A stretch of DNA of 64,000 nt from Anadara kagoshimensis (GCA_021292105.1 CM037867.1:43836096-43900095); one strand, 5' to 3'; shown: positions 11,713 through 22,031, counted from the first letter of the stretch. The notes: a model not told the origin generated them from the letters alone. Program-made: numbers and translations.

Positions 11713-12245
11713 AATGTTCTCCGCTGGCAGCCATGTTTTTTGGCGGATCAAAAAAATTTTTGCAATCTAAGTAAAGGACCTTCTATACATCATTCTTGTG
11801 AAGTTTTGTTAAATTTGCTTTAGTCATTTCTGACGACATAGTCAAAAATGCCTTTTTCCCATAGGGTCTAATGTTAAACTATCTTTTGCACTGGCAGCCA
11901 TGTTTTTTGGCCAATCAGAAAATTTTGGCAATCTATGTAAAGGACCTTCTATACATCATTCCTGTTAAGTTTGGTTCAGTTTGCTTCACTAGCTTCAGAG
12001 GAGATAGCATATATATGCTTTTCCCATAGGGTCCAATGTTAAACTATCTTCTGTGCTGGCGGCCATGTTTTTTGGCAGATCTGAAAAATTTTGGCAATCT
12101 AAGTATAGGACCTTCTATACATCATTTCTGTAAAGTTTGGTTAAATTCGCTTCAGTCATTTCTGAGGAGATAGCCAAAAATTCGTTTTTCCCATAGGGTC
12201 CAATGTTAAACTATCTTCTGCTCTGGCAGCCATGTTTTTTGGCAG

Positions 12246-12591
12246 CAGGGATTTATCAGGGTCTTTTGGGAAAAGGCCCTAAACTAAACATTGGGAAAAA
12301 CTATTAACTTTTTGTTCATTTTGGGAAAACTTAGACATCATTTTTGATGCCATTAATGATTAAATCACTGACCTCTTCATCCCCAGAACTGGAATCGTTA
12401 CTTTCAGCCACTGGGAATTTATAATTCTCATGATCACTTGTGAATCAGAATATAATCTTTTTCTGCTGCTAAGTGTTTATCAGTGTTTAATTTACTTTTG
12501 TTTTCATTTAAAAACAACAGAATTTTCTAATTGGGAATTTTCTCAGCAAATTTTGGGAAAAAATCAATGTTTTGCCCTTGATAAATCCCTG
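12246..12591. mobile_element. 346 bp TIR element with 5 bp target duplication
   Basis: Inside a 167 bp unit. Ends are CAGGGATTTATCAGGG and the inverse of CAGGGATTTATCAAGG. GGCAG is present on both sides (12241-12245 and 12592-12596), and the array consensus (TTTTTTGGCAGATCAGAAAA) carries it once, so the duplication is confirmed by the empty site. CAGGG ends resemble hAT elements, but those duplicate 8 bp; a 5 bp duplication does not fit, so the superfamily is left open. Confidence 0.75.
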
Positions 12592-13194
12592 GGCAGATCA
12601 GAAAAATTTTGGCAATCTATGTAAAGGACCTTCTATACATCATTCCTGTAAAGTTTGGTTCAATTTGCTTCATTAGCTTCACAGGAGATAGCATATATAT
12701 GCCATTCCCATAGGGTCCAATGTTAAACTATGTTCTGCCCTGGCGGCCATGTTTTTCGGCAGATCAGAAAAAAATTTGGCAATCTTAGTAAAGGACCTTC
12801 TATACATCACTCCTGTGAAGTTTTGTTAAATTCGCTTCAGTCATTTCTGAGGAGATAGCCAAAAATTCGTTTTTCACCCATAGGGTCCAATGTTAAACTA
12901 TATTCTGCGCTGGCGGCCATGTTTTTAGGCAGATCAGAAAAATTTTGGCAATTAAAGTAAAGGACTTTTCCATACATCATTTCTGTAAAGTTTGGTTAAA
13001 ATTGGTTCAGGGGTTTCAGAGGAGATAGCCAAAATGTGAAAAGTTTACGGACGGACTGACAGACGACGGACACCAAGTGATGGCAAAAGCTCACCTGGCC
13101 TTAGCTAAAAAGTAGCTTGACGACACCCTATTTTTTGTTTCCGAAAATCAAACTTATATATTCATGTGCAATATATGTGAACATCAGGGGTCGT

Positions 13195-13620
13195 ATTCAA
13201 CTTAGTTTTTTTTTTTTAATTTACAAATTTACGAAAAGGTGTTACTTTTAGTTTTCCGAAAATTTAATGTTCTCTCTTGATAGGTGGCGCTGTAGAAAAA
13301 TACCACGTGACCGGGACTAAAATTCCATTAGTCCAAATAACCTTCATGACATAGTGGTTAATTTAGATGCAAGAGACTTTTGGTTTCTAAGCATGACAAA
13401 AAATTATTAAAGCTTATTTGTTGATAACAGTAGTTATACTTTGATCATTTATGTCGTGAAAATGGCCACCAGGTGGCGCGTCAGAACTTCTTAAGCAAGT
13501 CAAATACCTGCCCTGAAATTTTGGCATGTTGAATGGTTTATGCCCATGTACAACATATCAAAATTTCAATATGTGTTTTCAGGCTATTTGTAAAGTATGG
13601 AACTGCCTTAGAGAAGCCAA
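13195..13620. repeat. Dispersed element, inverted copy of 40065-40475
   Basis: Runs from GGTGGCGCTGTAGAAAAATA through GAAAATGGCCACCAGGTGGC to TATGGAACTGCCTTA. This is the reverse complement of the copy at 40065, which reads AAGGTAGTTCCATAC, then CGCCACCTGGCGGCCATTTT, then CTACAGCGCC. Both end with the AAGGYAGTTCCATA terminus also seen at 7929. A non-autonomous family; the open frame at 13533-13766 partly overlaps it and has no other support. Confidence 0.55.
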
Positions 13621-13805
13621 ATAGTAATAATATCTCAGATCACTGTACCTTTTATCTGGCAAAGGTCACTGATTTGAGCAAACACTTTAAATGGTATCAA
13701 CCAAAGAATATTCCTACTATGAATGAATCCTATCCAGTGTTTTTAGAGAAGAAGTGGTTTAAGTAAACAGATGCAGGAATGACCACAGACAACTTATTAT
13801 GTTAA

Positions 13806-13840
13806 AAGCTCACATGAGCCTTTGACTTGGGTGAGCTGAT
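13806..13840 (+). repeat. 3' terminal hairpin of a hairpin-ended element
   Basis: AAGCTCACATGAGCCTTTGA followed by CTTGGGTGAGCTGA: a stem-loop like the CTAA-ended termini elsewhere. It is only the 3' scrap. Confidence 0.5.
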
Positions 13841-13921
13841 AAAATATAAAATATGTGAAAATAAAATATATATGTAAAAACAATAGTTCTTTGTACAGAT
13901 AATCTAAAAACCAAAACTTAC

Positions 13922-14068
13922 CGTGAATTTGTTTGGCAGTCCTCTTGCACTGTGTATATCTATTTGAAAGTGTACATCCTTGCCATAAAGTTCAATGGGA
14001 TTTTCTACAAATATGTCATCATTCTCTGTATAAATCTTACCCTTCTCATCACATGGCAGAAGTTCAAT
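13922..14068 (-). CDS. Kinesin-3 exon 8 (last visible)
   Basis: 147 nt, 49 codons, phase 0 at both ends. Acceptor ...TTTAG/ATTGAACTTC on the minus strand; donor TTCACG/GTAAGT. It reads IELLPCDEKGKIYTENDDIF, then ENPIELYGKDVHFQIDIHSA and RGLPNKFT. In the kinesin-3 family a PCDE-x-G turn followed by a P-x-EL-x-GK-x-hFQh-x-I-x-ARGLP segment lies in the conserved region C-terminal to the FHA domain (seen in KIF1 and KIF28 relatives), so family assignment is firm. It follows exon 7 directly in frame. The next exon was not found between 1 and 13921; that stretch is filled with mobile elements, so the gene's 3' end probably lies beyond the left edge. Confidence 0.85.
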
Positions 14069-14161
14069 CTAAACAAATAAAGAAAGCTACTTTTACTTTT
14101 CATTTCAGCTCATTTTTTCTAATGATAACATAACTGGAGTATTTATCATTACAAATATATA

Positions 14162-16059
14162 CAAGAGGCCCATGGGCCTTAACGCTCACCTGAGGAAGAG
14201 TACATATCTTATGCAGAGTTTCAATGGTCAATGACATTAATACAAGAGAATATCAAAATTTTCAGCAGTAAGGGCCAATAATATGCAAGTATTTTTGCAA
14301 ATTAATTATAATAATTATTATATAAGTATGCTATATATAACATATTTAAAGTCTAGCTACAATATATTATTTATAAATAGCTAAAACATCTGTATATTAA
14401 AATGTGCATTAGGCCAATACCTACAATATTCCCATATACATGCCTATACAAAAAGTTTATAGTTTTTGAGATAAGTAACCATTTAAGTATTCGTTTGCAT
14501 CTATGACCTTGACTTTCGAACCTATGACCTTCATTCATATATCAAAATGATTGTTGTGCAAATGCCTACAATATTCCAATATACATATGCCTATACAAAA
14601 AGTTTATAGTTTTTGAGATAATTAACCATTTAAGTATTTGTTCGTGTCTATGACCTTGACCTTTGAACCTATGACCTTCATTCATATATCAAAATGATTG
14701 TTAGGCCAATACGTACCTTATTCCAATATACATTCCTATACAAAAAGTTTTTAGTTTTTGAGATAATTAACCATTTAAGTATTCATTTGCATCTATGACC
14801 TTGACCTTTGAACCTATGACCTTTATTCATGTATCAAAATGATCGATAGGCCAATACCTACAATATTCCAATATACATGCCTATACAAAAAGTTTATAGT
14901 TTCTGAGATAATTAACCATTTAAGTATTAGTTTGCATCAATGACCTTGACCTTTGACCATATGAACTTCATTCATATATCAAAATGATTGTTGTGCAAAT
15001 GCCTACAATATTCTTATATACATGCTTATACAAAAAGTTTATAGTTTTTGAGAAAATTAACCATTTAAATATTCGTTTGCAGCTATGACCTTGACCTTTG
15101 AACCTATGACCTTCATTCATATATCAAAATGATCGTTAGGCCAATACCTACAATATTCCAATATACATGCCTATACAAAAAGCTTATAGTTTTTGAGATA
15201 ATTAACCATTTTAGTACTTGTTTACATCTGTGACCTTGACCTTTGAACCCATGACCTTTATTCATATATCAAAATGACCATTGTGTCATTACCTACAATA
15301 TTCTATATACATGCCTATACAAAAAATTCATAGTTTTGCAGATAATTAACTATTTTGGTATTCTTGGACATCTGTGACCTTGACCTTTGAACCCATGACC
15401 CTGATCTATGTATCAAAATGATCGTCATGTCAATACCTACAATTAACTGAAAATCCTATGCCATTATCACAAGAAATGTTAAAAAAAAAGCAATTTTTAT
15501 CAAAGGTCAAAAACTGGGACATGACCTTGACCTTCGACCTTGACATCAATTGGAAGAACATTGCAAGACAAGATCAACAGTGAAAACTCCATACAATTAT
15601 CTTCAGCTGTTATGAAGTTATAACAATAAATGTCTCATTTTAAAAATTACGTAATTTTATGCAAAAAACGCGTAACCTATTTTTCGTCTAATTTTCATGA
15701 AAAACACAATTTTAATGTTCCCAGGTATGCTGAATCTAAATATCCAATCAAAATTTGCCTGCACCTTTTGGTTTCAGAGAAGAAGATTTTTTTGTCTTTT
15801 TGCTATTTTTAGTAACAGCGGCCATCTTGTTGGGCGTGGCCAAACCCCGAACACAATTTTGAAAGGCTGTTACCCAGGCATGATATTCCCCAAGTTTCAT
15901 CAAATATGGCCCAGTAGTTTTGGAGGAGAAGATTTAAATGTAAAGTTTACACACGACGGACGACGGACGACGGACGACGGACGACGGACGACGGACGACG
16001 CACGACGGACGGTGATAGATTGCAATAGCTCATCTGAGCCTATGGCTCAGGTGAGCTAA
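14162..16059 (+). mobile_element. Full-length hairpin-ended (pearl/Helentron-like) element
   Basis: Starts ACAAGAGGCCCATGGGCC (hairpin), then TTAACGCTCACCTGAGG. Ends with a (GACGGAC)n linker, then AGCTCATCTGAGCC-TAT-GGCTCAGGTGAGCTAA. The arm CTCAGGTGAGC is the inverse of the 5' box GCTCACCTGAG. The body carries about eight tandem units of roughly 146 bp (ATGCCTATACAAAAAGTTTA, then TAATTAACCATTTAAGTATT, then TGACCTTGACCTTTGAACC, then TATATCAAAATGATTGT) between about 14400 and 15440, followed by a single-copy 3' part shared with 23317-24416. No protein-coding capacity. Non-autonomous Helitron/Helentron relatives with internal tandem units are known from bivalves; that affiliation is inference. 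Confidence 0.75.
15955..16012 (+). repeat. GACGGAC-type short repeat
   Basis: ACGACGGACGACGGACGACG and variants just upstream of the 3' hairpin of the element that ends at 16059. A linker of the same kind is found before the 3' hairpin of the other families in the window. Confidence 0.85.
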
Positions 16060-16299
16060 TAATATATAGTGGCTTATAATTAACAGATAAAAATGCTGAC
16101 ACATGCTGCAGCAGAGTGGTTGAAGCCATGGTTCAAAGATTGTAGCTTCAAACTCCAGTCGAGATGAATGATCTGTTCTTGGACAATTCATCATAATGGA
16201 TAAATGCTCCAGTTCACAAAGCTGCTAAATCCATGGATACATAACTTTGAAATCATTTGGAAATCTTTTATGTGCAGACATTGTCTATTGCTGATACAA

Positions 16300-16615
16300 A
16301 ATGATCAAGATGTTTAAGGTATTGATATAAATGGTGAAGAATATAAACACTCTCAATTTGCAGATGATACAACCCTTGTCTTATGATGGTACTGTTAAAT
16401 CATTTAAAAGATTACTAAAACTTGTAAGAAAATATGCCAGTTACTGTGGCTTTAATATAAATCTAAATGCAATTGGATGCAATCAATTCTGTTGGGAAAG
16501 TTTAAATCATAGATTGATAATTCATTTTCCCATAAGTTTATTCTGTTAGGTGTATAATTTTCAGTTGACTTAGATGAAATTTGCAAAATAAATTACTGTA
16601 GAATCATTAATATTT
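16300..16615 (+). pseudogene. LINE reverse-transcriptase fragment
   Basis: GIDINGEEYKHSQFADDTTL (about 16320-16380) contains the F-A-D-D catalytic motif of non-LTR retrotransposon reverse transcriptases. One frame over, DGTVKSFKRLLKLVRKYASY and CGFNINLN continue the same domain (16390-16470), and a third frame gives HKFILLGV and FSVDLDEICKINY (about 16530-16590), the post-palm segment. Three frames within 300 bases and no flanking domains mean a decayed scrap of a LINE; the clade cannot be assigned. No 3' tail is seen. A CTGTAGAATCATTAATATT end of another repeat follows directly. Confidence 0.7.
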
Positions 16616-17037
16616 GTAAGGCTAAAATTTTGGTTTTGAATTTTTTTTTTTTAAATTTCGTTGGGAGAAAATTTTGTGGAAAATAAATCCTGTGTGGACC
16701 CCAGTTTAATTGGTCATTTAAATATGCAATACTAAAAGTACAGTTGAATCTCGAACCGGAAGTCAAACTAATTTTAGGCCCACTGGATGAAAATTCAATG
16801 ATAATAATGTTTTTTAACTCGAACTAAAATTTTTCAGTCAACTTGAACTAAAATCCTTAAGTCCTATGAATTCAAAAAGTAACAAAACCCAGTTTTGATA
16901 AAATCCACTGTAGAGGGGATTATTTTCGGGTGGTTAATTTTTGCGATTTCTGAAATCTGACATTTCGCGTGGGTGTAATTTCTGCTTTACTGATATAAGT
17001 GGGTGTATATTCTGTATATTATATATAAACCTGTATA
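16616..17037. other. Repeat sequence around the pogo-like insertion
   Basis: Non-coding. 16921-17037 (from TTTTCGGGTGG through TTTGCGATTTCTGAAATC to AAACCTGTATA) is duplicated at 19757-19855. Motifs such as TTTCGTTGGGAGAAAATTTT mark a family of short elements with TTTTCGTGG-rich ends. Confidence 0.5.
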
Positions 17038-17366
17038 CTGTGAAATCATTTATTTTCGTGGCGTCCAATTTTCGTGGTTCTAAGAAAAAATATTATTTCG
17101 TTGGGGGGTGAATTCGTGGTTACGTGCATTTACCGCATTTTCTGGAAATATCTTCGTGTATCTTGTAACTTCCTATTCTTTTATGCGCACCTAATTGCCT
17201 ATAGAAAAGAGCGACGGTCTGAGTATCAACTCACAATTTAAGAATGTTGTTTTATAGTTAGTAGTACTCCAAGTATTAATAAAATGACTTGTTTAATCAC
17301 GTGTATGAGTTTTTAATCACATCTTCACGAATTTACAATTACGAAAAACTTCAGTTGGATAAAATC

Positions 17367-17754
17367 ATGTCTCTAAGTCAGTGGCTAAAAACGGGAAAAA
17401 TTAAACTGATTGTTCCATCAACACCCGGTTTGCCGGATCCAATTGAGGTGCTGATGGAAACGGGTTCTAATCGGGATGCTGTGGCAACACAAGCGGCAAA
17501 TGATAAAGTAGAACCACTCATTAAACAGACAGAAAAGAAAGAGGGGGTCCTACTTATATTATAACGATGAGACGAGGGCAAAAATTGCAAAATGTGCCAT
17601 TGATAATGGAGTTGCATTTACATCTAGAAAATTTAGCAAAGAATTGGAGAAAAATATAAGTGAAACAACCGTTCGCAGCATGAGAGACGACTTCATCAAA
17701 TTCAGAAAATTAAATCCTGGTAAGTTAAAAAATATACCAGTACGAGAGCGAGCG

Positions 17755-17799
<45 letters not shown>

Positions 17800-19026
17800 A
17801 ACAATACTATTAATAATAATAATAAAACATGTCATAATAAAAAATCTTCATTGTCAATTTAAAAAAAAAAACTTCAAAAACTGACTAGACTTTTTATCGA
17901 TAAATTGGTATAAAACTATAAAATACATTTTCTCTGTATTTTCAGATGAAATTAATCCATTAAGTCTACCAAAATCACCAAGAGGAAACCAATTATTACT
18001 AGGAAATTATGATAAGGACGTTCAGAACTGGGTTAAACGAGTTAGGCTTAATGGAGGAGTAATTAATACTCGCATAATCATGGCTGGGGCTGAAGCCATT
18101 ATGACAAAATTATGTAAACATAAATTAGAAAAGTTCGGTGGACATATAGTGATAACCAAACATTTTGCAAGATCTTTATTGTCAAGAATGGGATTTGTTA
18201 AACGAAAGGGTACAAAAAGTGTTAAAACGCTCCCGTCTGATTTTGAGGACATTAAATCTAAATTTGTTGAGAAAGTTAACAGTGTTGTGAAAAAGTATAA
18301 TGTGCCAGATACTTTGGTATTGAATTGGGATCAGACAGGTTGTCAGATGGTTCCTGGCGGCGAATGGACTATGGACCTCAAAGGTTCAAACCAAGTTTCT
18401 ATCTCTGGTTTAGACGATAAACGTCAAATTACAGTATTACTGGCAGTCACCAAATCTGGCGAGATGTTACCGCCCCAGGTCATTTATGCTGGTAAAACTG
18501 AGAGATGTCTACCCAAAGTTGATTTTCCACCTGAATGGGATATTTATTATACTGAATCTCATTGGAGTAATGAGGACTCGATGTTACGATTTGTAAAGAA
18601 GGTTGTTATACCTTATGTTAACAAAATACGCGAGTTACTCCCCTTGGTACAGGTTAATCAGACGGCCATTGCACTTTTGACGTTTACAAAGCTCATCGTG
18701 GTGAAACCCTTTTATCACTATTAAAAGAAAATGGAATTATTCCCTTATTTATACCGGCAGCATGCACGGACAAGCTACAACCGTTAGATCTTTCCGTTAA
18801 CTATGACTACAAAGAGGAACTTAAATCACATTTTCATGACTGGTATGCTTCACAAATTGTGAATCAAGTCGGAGATGACCATGGCGATGTTTCAACTGTT
18901 GTTGTTGATATGAAAACATCAACCATCAAGCCAATTCATGCCAAATGGCTAATTGAAACGCACGAAAACATTTCTATCAAAACTGGTGTTATACAAACAG
19001 GATTCCGCAAAGCTGGTTTGCTTTGA
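17367..19026 (+). pseudogene. pogo/CENP-B-like DDE transposase, two frameshifts
   Basis: Exon 1 (17367-17719) starts MSLSQWLKTGKI, breaks at a run of five G near 17542 (one extra base), and resumes as YYNDETRAKIAKCAIDNG and FSKELEKNISETTVRSMRDD, a helix-turn-helix-like segment. A 226 bp intron (GTAAGT...TTTCAG) holds a GA repeat. Exon 2 (17946-19026) joins in frame (P/DEINPLSLPKSPRGNQ). The DDE_1-type core gives LVLNWDQTGCQMVPGGEWTM (first Asp), then after a second frameshift near 18668 FDVYKAHRGETLLSLLKENG (second Asp) and AACTDKLQPLDLSVN (third Asp), ending AGLL-stop. All three catalytic acids remain, but two frameshifts break the protein. A Met at 18080 is internal, not a start. Confidence 0.85.
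17752..17795. repeat. GA dinucleotide microsatellite in transposase intron
   Basis: GAGCGAGCGAGC followed by a run of GA repeats. It lies within the intron between the two transposase exons. Confidence 0.9.
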
Positions 19027-19390
19027 ATCACCGGGAACATACTGACCTGTGCGTGGATATTTTTACTTTCTTATGTTTTAATTTTTTAATTGATCTGTTT
19101 TTTCTGAGGTTTTTAATATTTTATTCTGAGGATTTTAATTTTTTTTTCTGAGGATTTTAATATTTTTTCTGAGGATTTTATTTGATTTAATAAAGTGAAC
19201 TGCATGTTGTGAAAGCATCGTCTTATGTGTTCAGTGTTACCGGATTACTCACTTATTTCACTCATGTAGTCAGAGGTAAGTTGTTATAAACATATCTAAA
19301 ACTATTTCGTTGACATGTAAATTCGTGGGTGGAGGTGTCCACGAAAACAACGAAAATTGGGCTACCACGAAAATTGGTGATTTCACAGTA

Positions 19391-20733
19391 GTTGTCATTT
19401 TCGCATGGGTAAAAATTTTCGCAGTAATTTCTTTAGCGCGAAATAAGTGAAAATATTACCTACGCGAAAACTTCCATTTACAGTAAGTTTAACTACTGTC
19501 TGAAGCTTGGCACCTTCCTGTCATAAATAACTATGATTTTTATCTCAAACTGACCTCGTGGCTTCCATTAATTATTGTCTTTGCAAAAACAAAACAATTA
19601 CAGATTGAAAAGCCACTGTGTTAATTACTGCCAAGCTAAACATGACTCCTGACGGTTGAAGCCATGTGTGATCACTACTCTTTTTTAAAATCCGGAAGTA
19701 TGGGTGAGATTATAACATCCAAAGCATAACCTGAATATACATGATATAGACAAGATTTCGCGATTTCTGAAATCTGACATTTCGCGTGGGTGTAATTTCC
19801 GCTTTACTGATATAAGTGGGTGTATATTCTGTATATTATATATAAACCTGTATAGTTGTCATTTTCGCATGGGTAAAAATTTTCGCAGTAATTTCTTTAG
19901 CGTGAATATACATGATACAGACAAGACAGGATGACTTGTTTTGTCGACAAAATAAAATAATATCACATAAAGATCTAAAACTAACAGATATTAATTAAAT
20001 AAAGAAAACCACACATAAAACGGTCACTGTTAAGGAGATGATAAACATGGGAGTGAATAGAAAGTAACTTCCAGTTGGCAAAGGTTATCGCGAGAGGTTC
20101 CAAATAGGAATTCAGGTATCACGAATCACGATATAACGGGAACGGCTAAATGAGGTTCCAATATATAAATGTGAAATTAAAGATATTAATGCCTAACTTT
20201 TATCAAAATAAAATTTGATTGTGTTTCTGTATTTATTATTAAGGAAACAGTTATGAAGCGTGTAGCAGGTAATTTTCAACACCCCGCATGGAACCTCTTT
20301 GATAATGAACCGTCATCCTTGACCGACACTCGTTATGGCTTCTGTAATCAGCACAGTTACATCCATGCAATTATTACAAAATGAACACATTTTTAAAGAA
20401 AGTTGTGATGATTCTGACTGGAAAACAAAAAAAAAATACACTTGCAACACATCACTACTTAAGTCCACAGGTATTTACTGATTAATAAACAATCACCTGA
20501 TTATTAGATCTTAATACTGTTGTATATAGTTGACAGGTAAACATATACTTAGTGAAGTCAGGTAGAGTTTTAAAGACCGACACAGATCTTATGTGTACAA
20601 CAGAGTTGTTTTAAAACTAAAACTAACAGAAAACTGATTTGTCTGCTTAATATTCCTGTTGTAAAATTGAAAATGTCCGACTGGTGATTTTTCACATCGG
20701 TCAAAATAAATTTTTGTCTGATATGTCCTGCAA
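19391..20733. other. Intron sequence, no gene recognised
   Basis: 19391-19490 continues the element interrupted by the transposon (TTGTCATTTTCGCATGGG, then ATTTTCGCAGTAATTTC). 19757-19903 is a copy of its neighbourhood, described separately. The remaining 19910-20733 is AT-rich without exon-like frames; the minus-strand open frame at 20570-20761 has no recognisable features and runs into a MITE. Confidence 0.5.
19757..19903 (+). repeat. Empty-site copy of the pogo insertion locus, flanked by direct repeats
   Basis: The segment from TTTCGCGATTTCTGAAATC through CCTGTATAGTTGTCATTTTC to TTTCTTTAGCG reproduces 16950-17037 joined to 19389-19436. It is flanked by near-identical copies of TGAATATACATGATAYAGAC (19731-19752 and 19904-19925). 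Confidence 0.8.
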
Positions 20734-20734
20734 A

Positions 20735-20918
20735 TACAGTCCAACCTGCCTTTAAGGCCACCTGTATATAAGGACCACCTGCTAATAAAGGCCAGTAGAA
20801 TTATATCCCAATTGTTCTTTATTCATATTATTTGAACCTTTATATAAAGGCCACCTGCCCATAAAGGCCACTTTTACTGGTTCCCTTGGGTGGCCTTTAT
20901 AGACAGGTTTGACTGTAT
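20735..20918. mobile_element. About 180 bp MITE with CAGTC ends and TA duplication
   Basis: Starts TA-CAGTCCAACCTGCC, with TTTAAGGCCACCTG following; ends GGTGGCCTTTATAGACAGG, then TTTGACTG-TA. The ends are imperfect inverted repeats of about 28 bp. TA flanks and CAGT ends suggest a Tc1/mariner-type MITE. A second copy, inverted and interrupted, lies at 46117-47911. Confidence 0.75.
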
Positions 20919-20935
20919 GACTGTTTTCGGACCCC

Positions 20936-21935
20936 TGGCTGAAAGGGGGGTGTTAACTCTGGAATCACTAAAGGATGGATATGCTGGAGGGGAGTGTTAA
21001 CTCTGGAATCATTAAGTGATATATATGCTGGAGGGGAGGGTGTTAACTCTGGAATCAATAAGGGATGGATATGCTGGAGGGGGGGTGTTAACTCTGGAAT
21101 CAATAAGGGGTATATATGCTGGAGGGATTTTAATTCTTGAATCACTTAGTGATGGATATACTGGAATGGGGGGTGTTAACTCTGGAATCACTAAGGGATG
21201 GATATGCTGGAAGGGAGGGTTTTATTCTGGAATCATTAAGGGATGGATATGCTGGAGACGGTGTAAACTCTGGAATCATTAAGAGATGGATATGCTCGAA
21301 GGGATGTGTTAATTCTGGAACCACAAAGTAATGGATATGCTGGATGGGGTGTTAACTTTAGAATCACTAAGGGATGGATATGCGAGGGGTGTTAATTCTG
21401 AAATCATTTAGGGGTAAATATGTTGGAAGGGAGGATTTAACTCTGGCAAATATGACCATTTCCGGACCCCTGGCTGAAATGGGAGTGTTAACTCTGGTAT
21501 CACTAAGGGATGGATATTCTAGAGGGGAGGATTTAACTCTGGAATCATTGAGGGAAAGATATGCTGAAACGGGATTATTAACTCTGGTATCATTAAGGAA
21601 TATGTATGCTGGAGGGGTGTTAATTCTTGAATCACTTTGGGATGAATATGCTGGAAGGGAGGGTGTTAACTGTGGAATCAATAAGGAATATATATGCTGG
21701 AGGGGGTGTTAACTCTAGAATCATTAGGAATGGATATGCTGGAAGGGGTGTCATCTCTGAAATCACTTCGGGATGGATATGCTGGAATGGGGGTGTTAAC
21801 TCTTGAATCACTTAGAGTTGGATATGCTGGAAGGGAAGTATTAACTCTGGAATCACTTAGGGTTAAATATGCTGGAAGGGAGGTGTTAACTCTTGAATCA
21901 CTTAGGGATGGATATGCTGGAAGGGAGACGAGTTA
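20936..21935 (+). repeat. Minisatellite, about 43-44 bp unit
   Basis: About 23 degenerate units built from GTGTTAACTCTGGAATCACT, then AAGGGATGGATATGCTGGA, with a G-rich run of variable length. The phrase CGGACCCCTGGCTGAAA occurs just before the array (20929) and again inside it (21463). Several open frames on both strands are repeat artefacts. The array lies just downstream of exon 7 in the last visible intron of the kinesin gene. Confidence 0.9.
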
Positions 21936-21968
21936 TCTTTAACACAGTTTCCTTGATACAGTACTTAC

Positions 21969-22031
21969 ATTGAGAACTCCTACTTCTTTTCCTTGATAAT
22001 CTGTAATATCTAACTGTTCTTGTGTTTCAAT
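21969..22031 (-). CDS. Kinesin-3 exon 7
   Basis: 63 nt, 21 codons, phase 0. The acceptor TTTGTAG/ATTGAAACA and donor CTCAAT/GTAAGTAC are canonical. It reads IETQEQLDITDYQGKEVGVL with a final N. The DY-x-G-x-xVG-x-L segment is a conserved strand-turn in the region after the FHA domain of kinesin-3 motors and runs straight into exon 8 (IELLPCDEKG). It lies between the 43 bp minisatellite and a block of dispersed repeats. Confidence 0.85.

Larger units (their letters stand above)
8703..13112 (+). mobile_element. Hairpin-ended element expanded into a 167 bp tandem array
   Basis: Starts with the hairpin AGGCTCAGTGTGGCTGAGCCT (8708-8728) and a CTCAACTGAC box and ends near 13112 with a GGACGGACTGACAGACGACG linker and AAGCTCACCTGGCCTTAGCTAA. 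From about 9700 the body repeats a 167 bp unit (for example ATCAG at 9874, 10041 and 10208). The unit contains AAGGACCTTCTATACATCATT, then TTTGGTTCAATTTGCTTCAG, then CCCATAGGGTCCAATGTTAA and GGCGGCCATGTTTT. The 5' hairpin module recurs at 10315 and 10800, so larger blocks of about 487 bp were also duplicated. At least two other elements (11159-11712, 12246-12591) sit inside, and a fold-back lies near the start. There are about 15-18 units. Open frames here are by-products of the repeat. Confidence 0.7.
17038..19388 (+). mobile_element. pogo-like DNA transposon with TA target duplication
   Basis: 2351 bp. Ends CTGTGAAATCA and TGATTTCACAG; the similarity continues inward through ATTTTCGTGG-like words. 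TA lies on each side (17036-17037, 19389-19390). A paralogous empty site at about 19850 reads CCTGTATAGTTGTCATT, exactly the left flank joined to the right flank with a single TA, which fixes both borders. TA duplication and a CENP-B/pogo type DDE transposase inside agree with the Tc1/mariner superfamily. Confidence 0.9.

Noticed and set aside
11158-11714. AACAA as a 5 bp target duplication of the 547-554 bp insert
   Set aside because: The element itself appears to begin with ACAAG like its relatives, so the apparent duplication is ambiguous and can be explained by element sequence plus chance.
13533-13766. 77-codon plus-strand frame next to kinesin exon 8
   Set aside because: The first part is the dispersed AAGGTAGTTCC element read in one frame; no domain or splice context supports it.
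1-13921. Search for further kinesin exons downstream of exon 8
   Set aside because: No minus-strand segment with acceptor, donor, correct phase and kinesin-like residues was found; nearly all of it is transposon sequence.
18080-18724. Taking 18080 as the start of a 214-codon transposase
   Set aside because: The frame is open upstream to a splice acceptor at 17945 and joins exon 1 in phase; conserved sequence precedes this Met.
20897-21942. Open frames on both strands over the 43 bp array
   Set aside because: Periodic peptides from the repeat, with no independent coding evidence.
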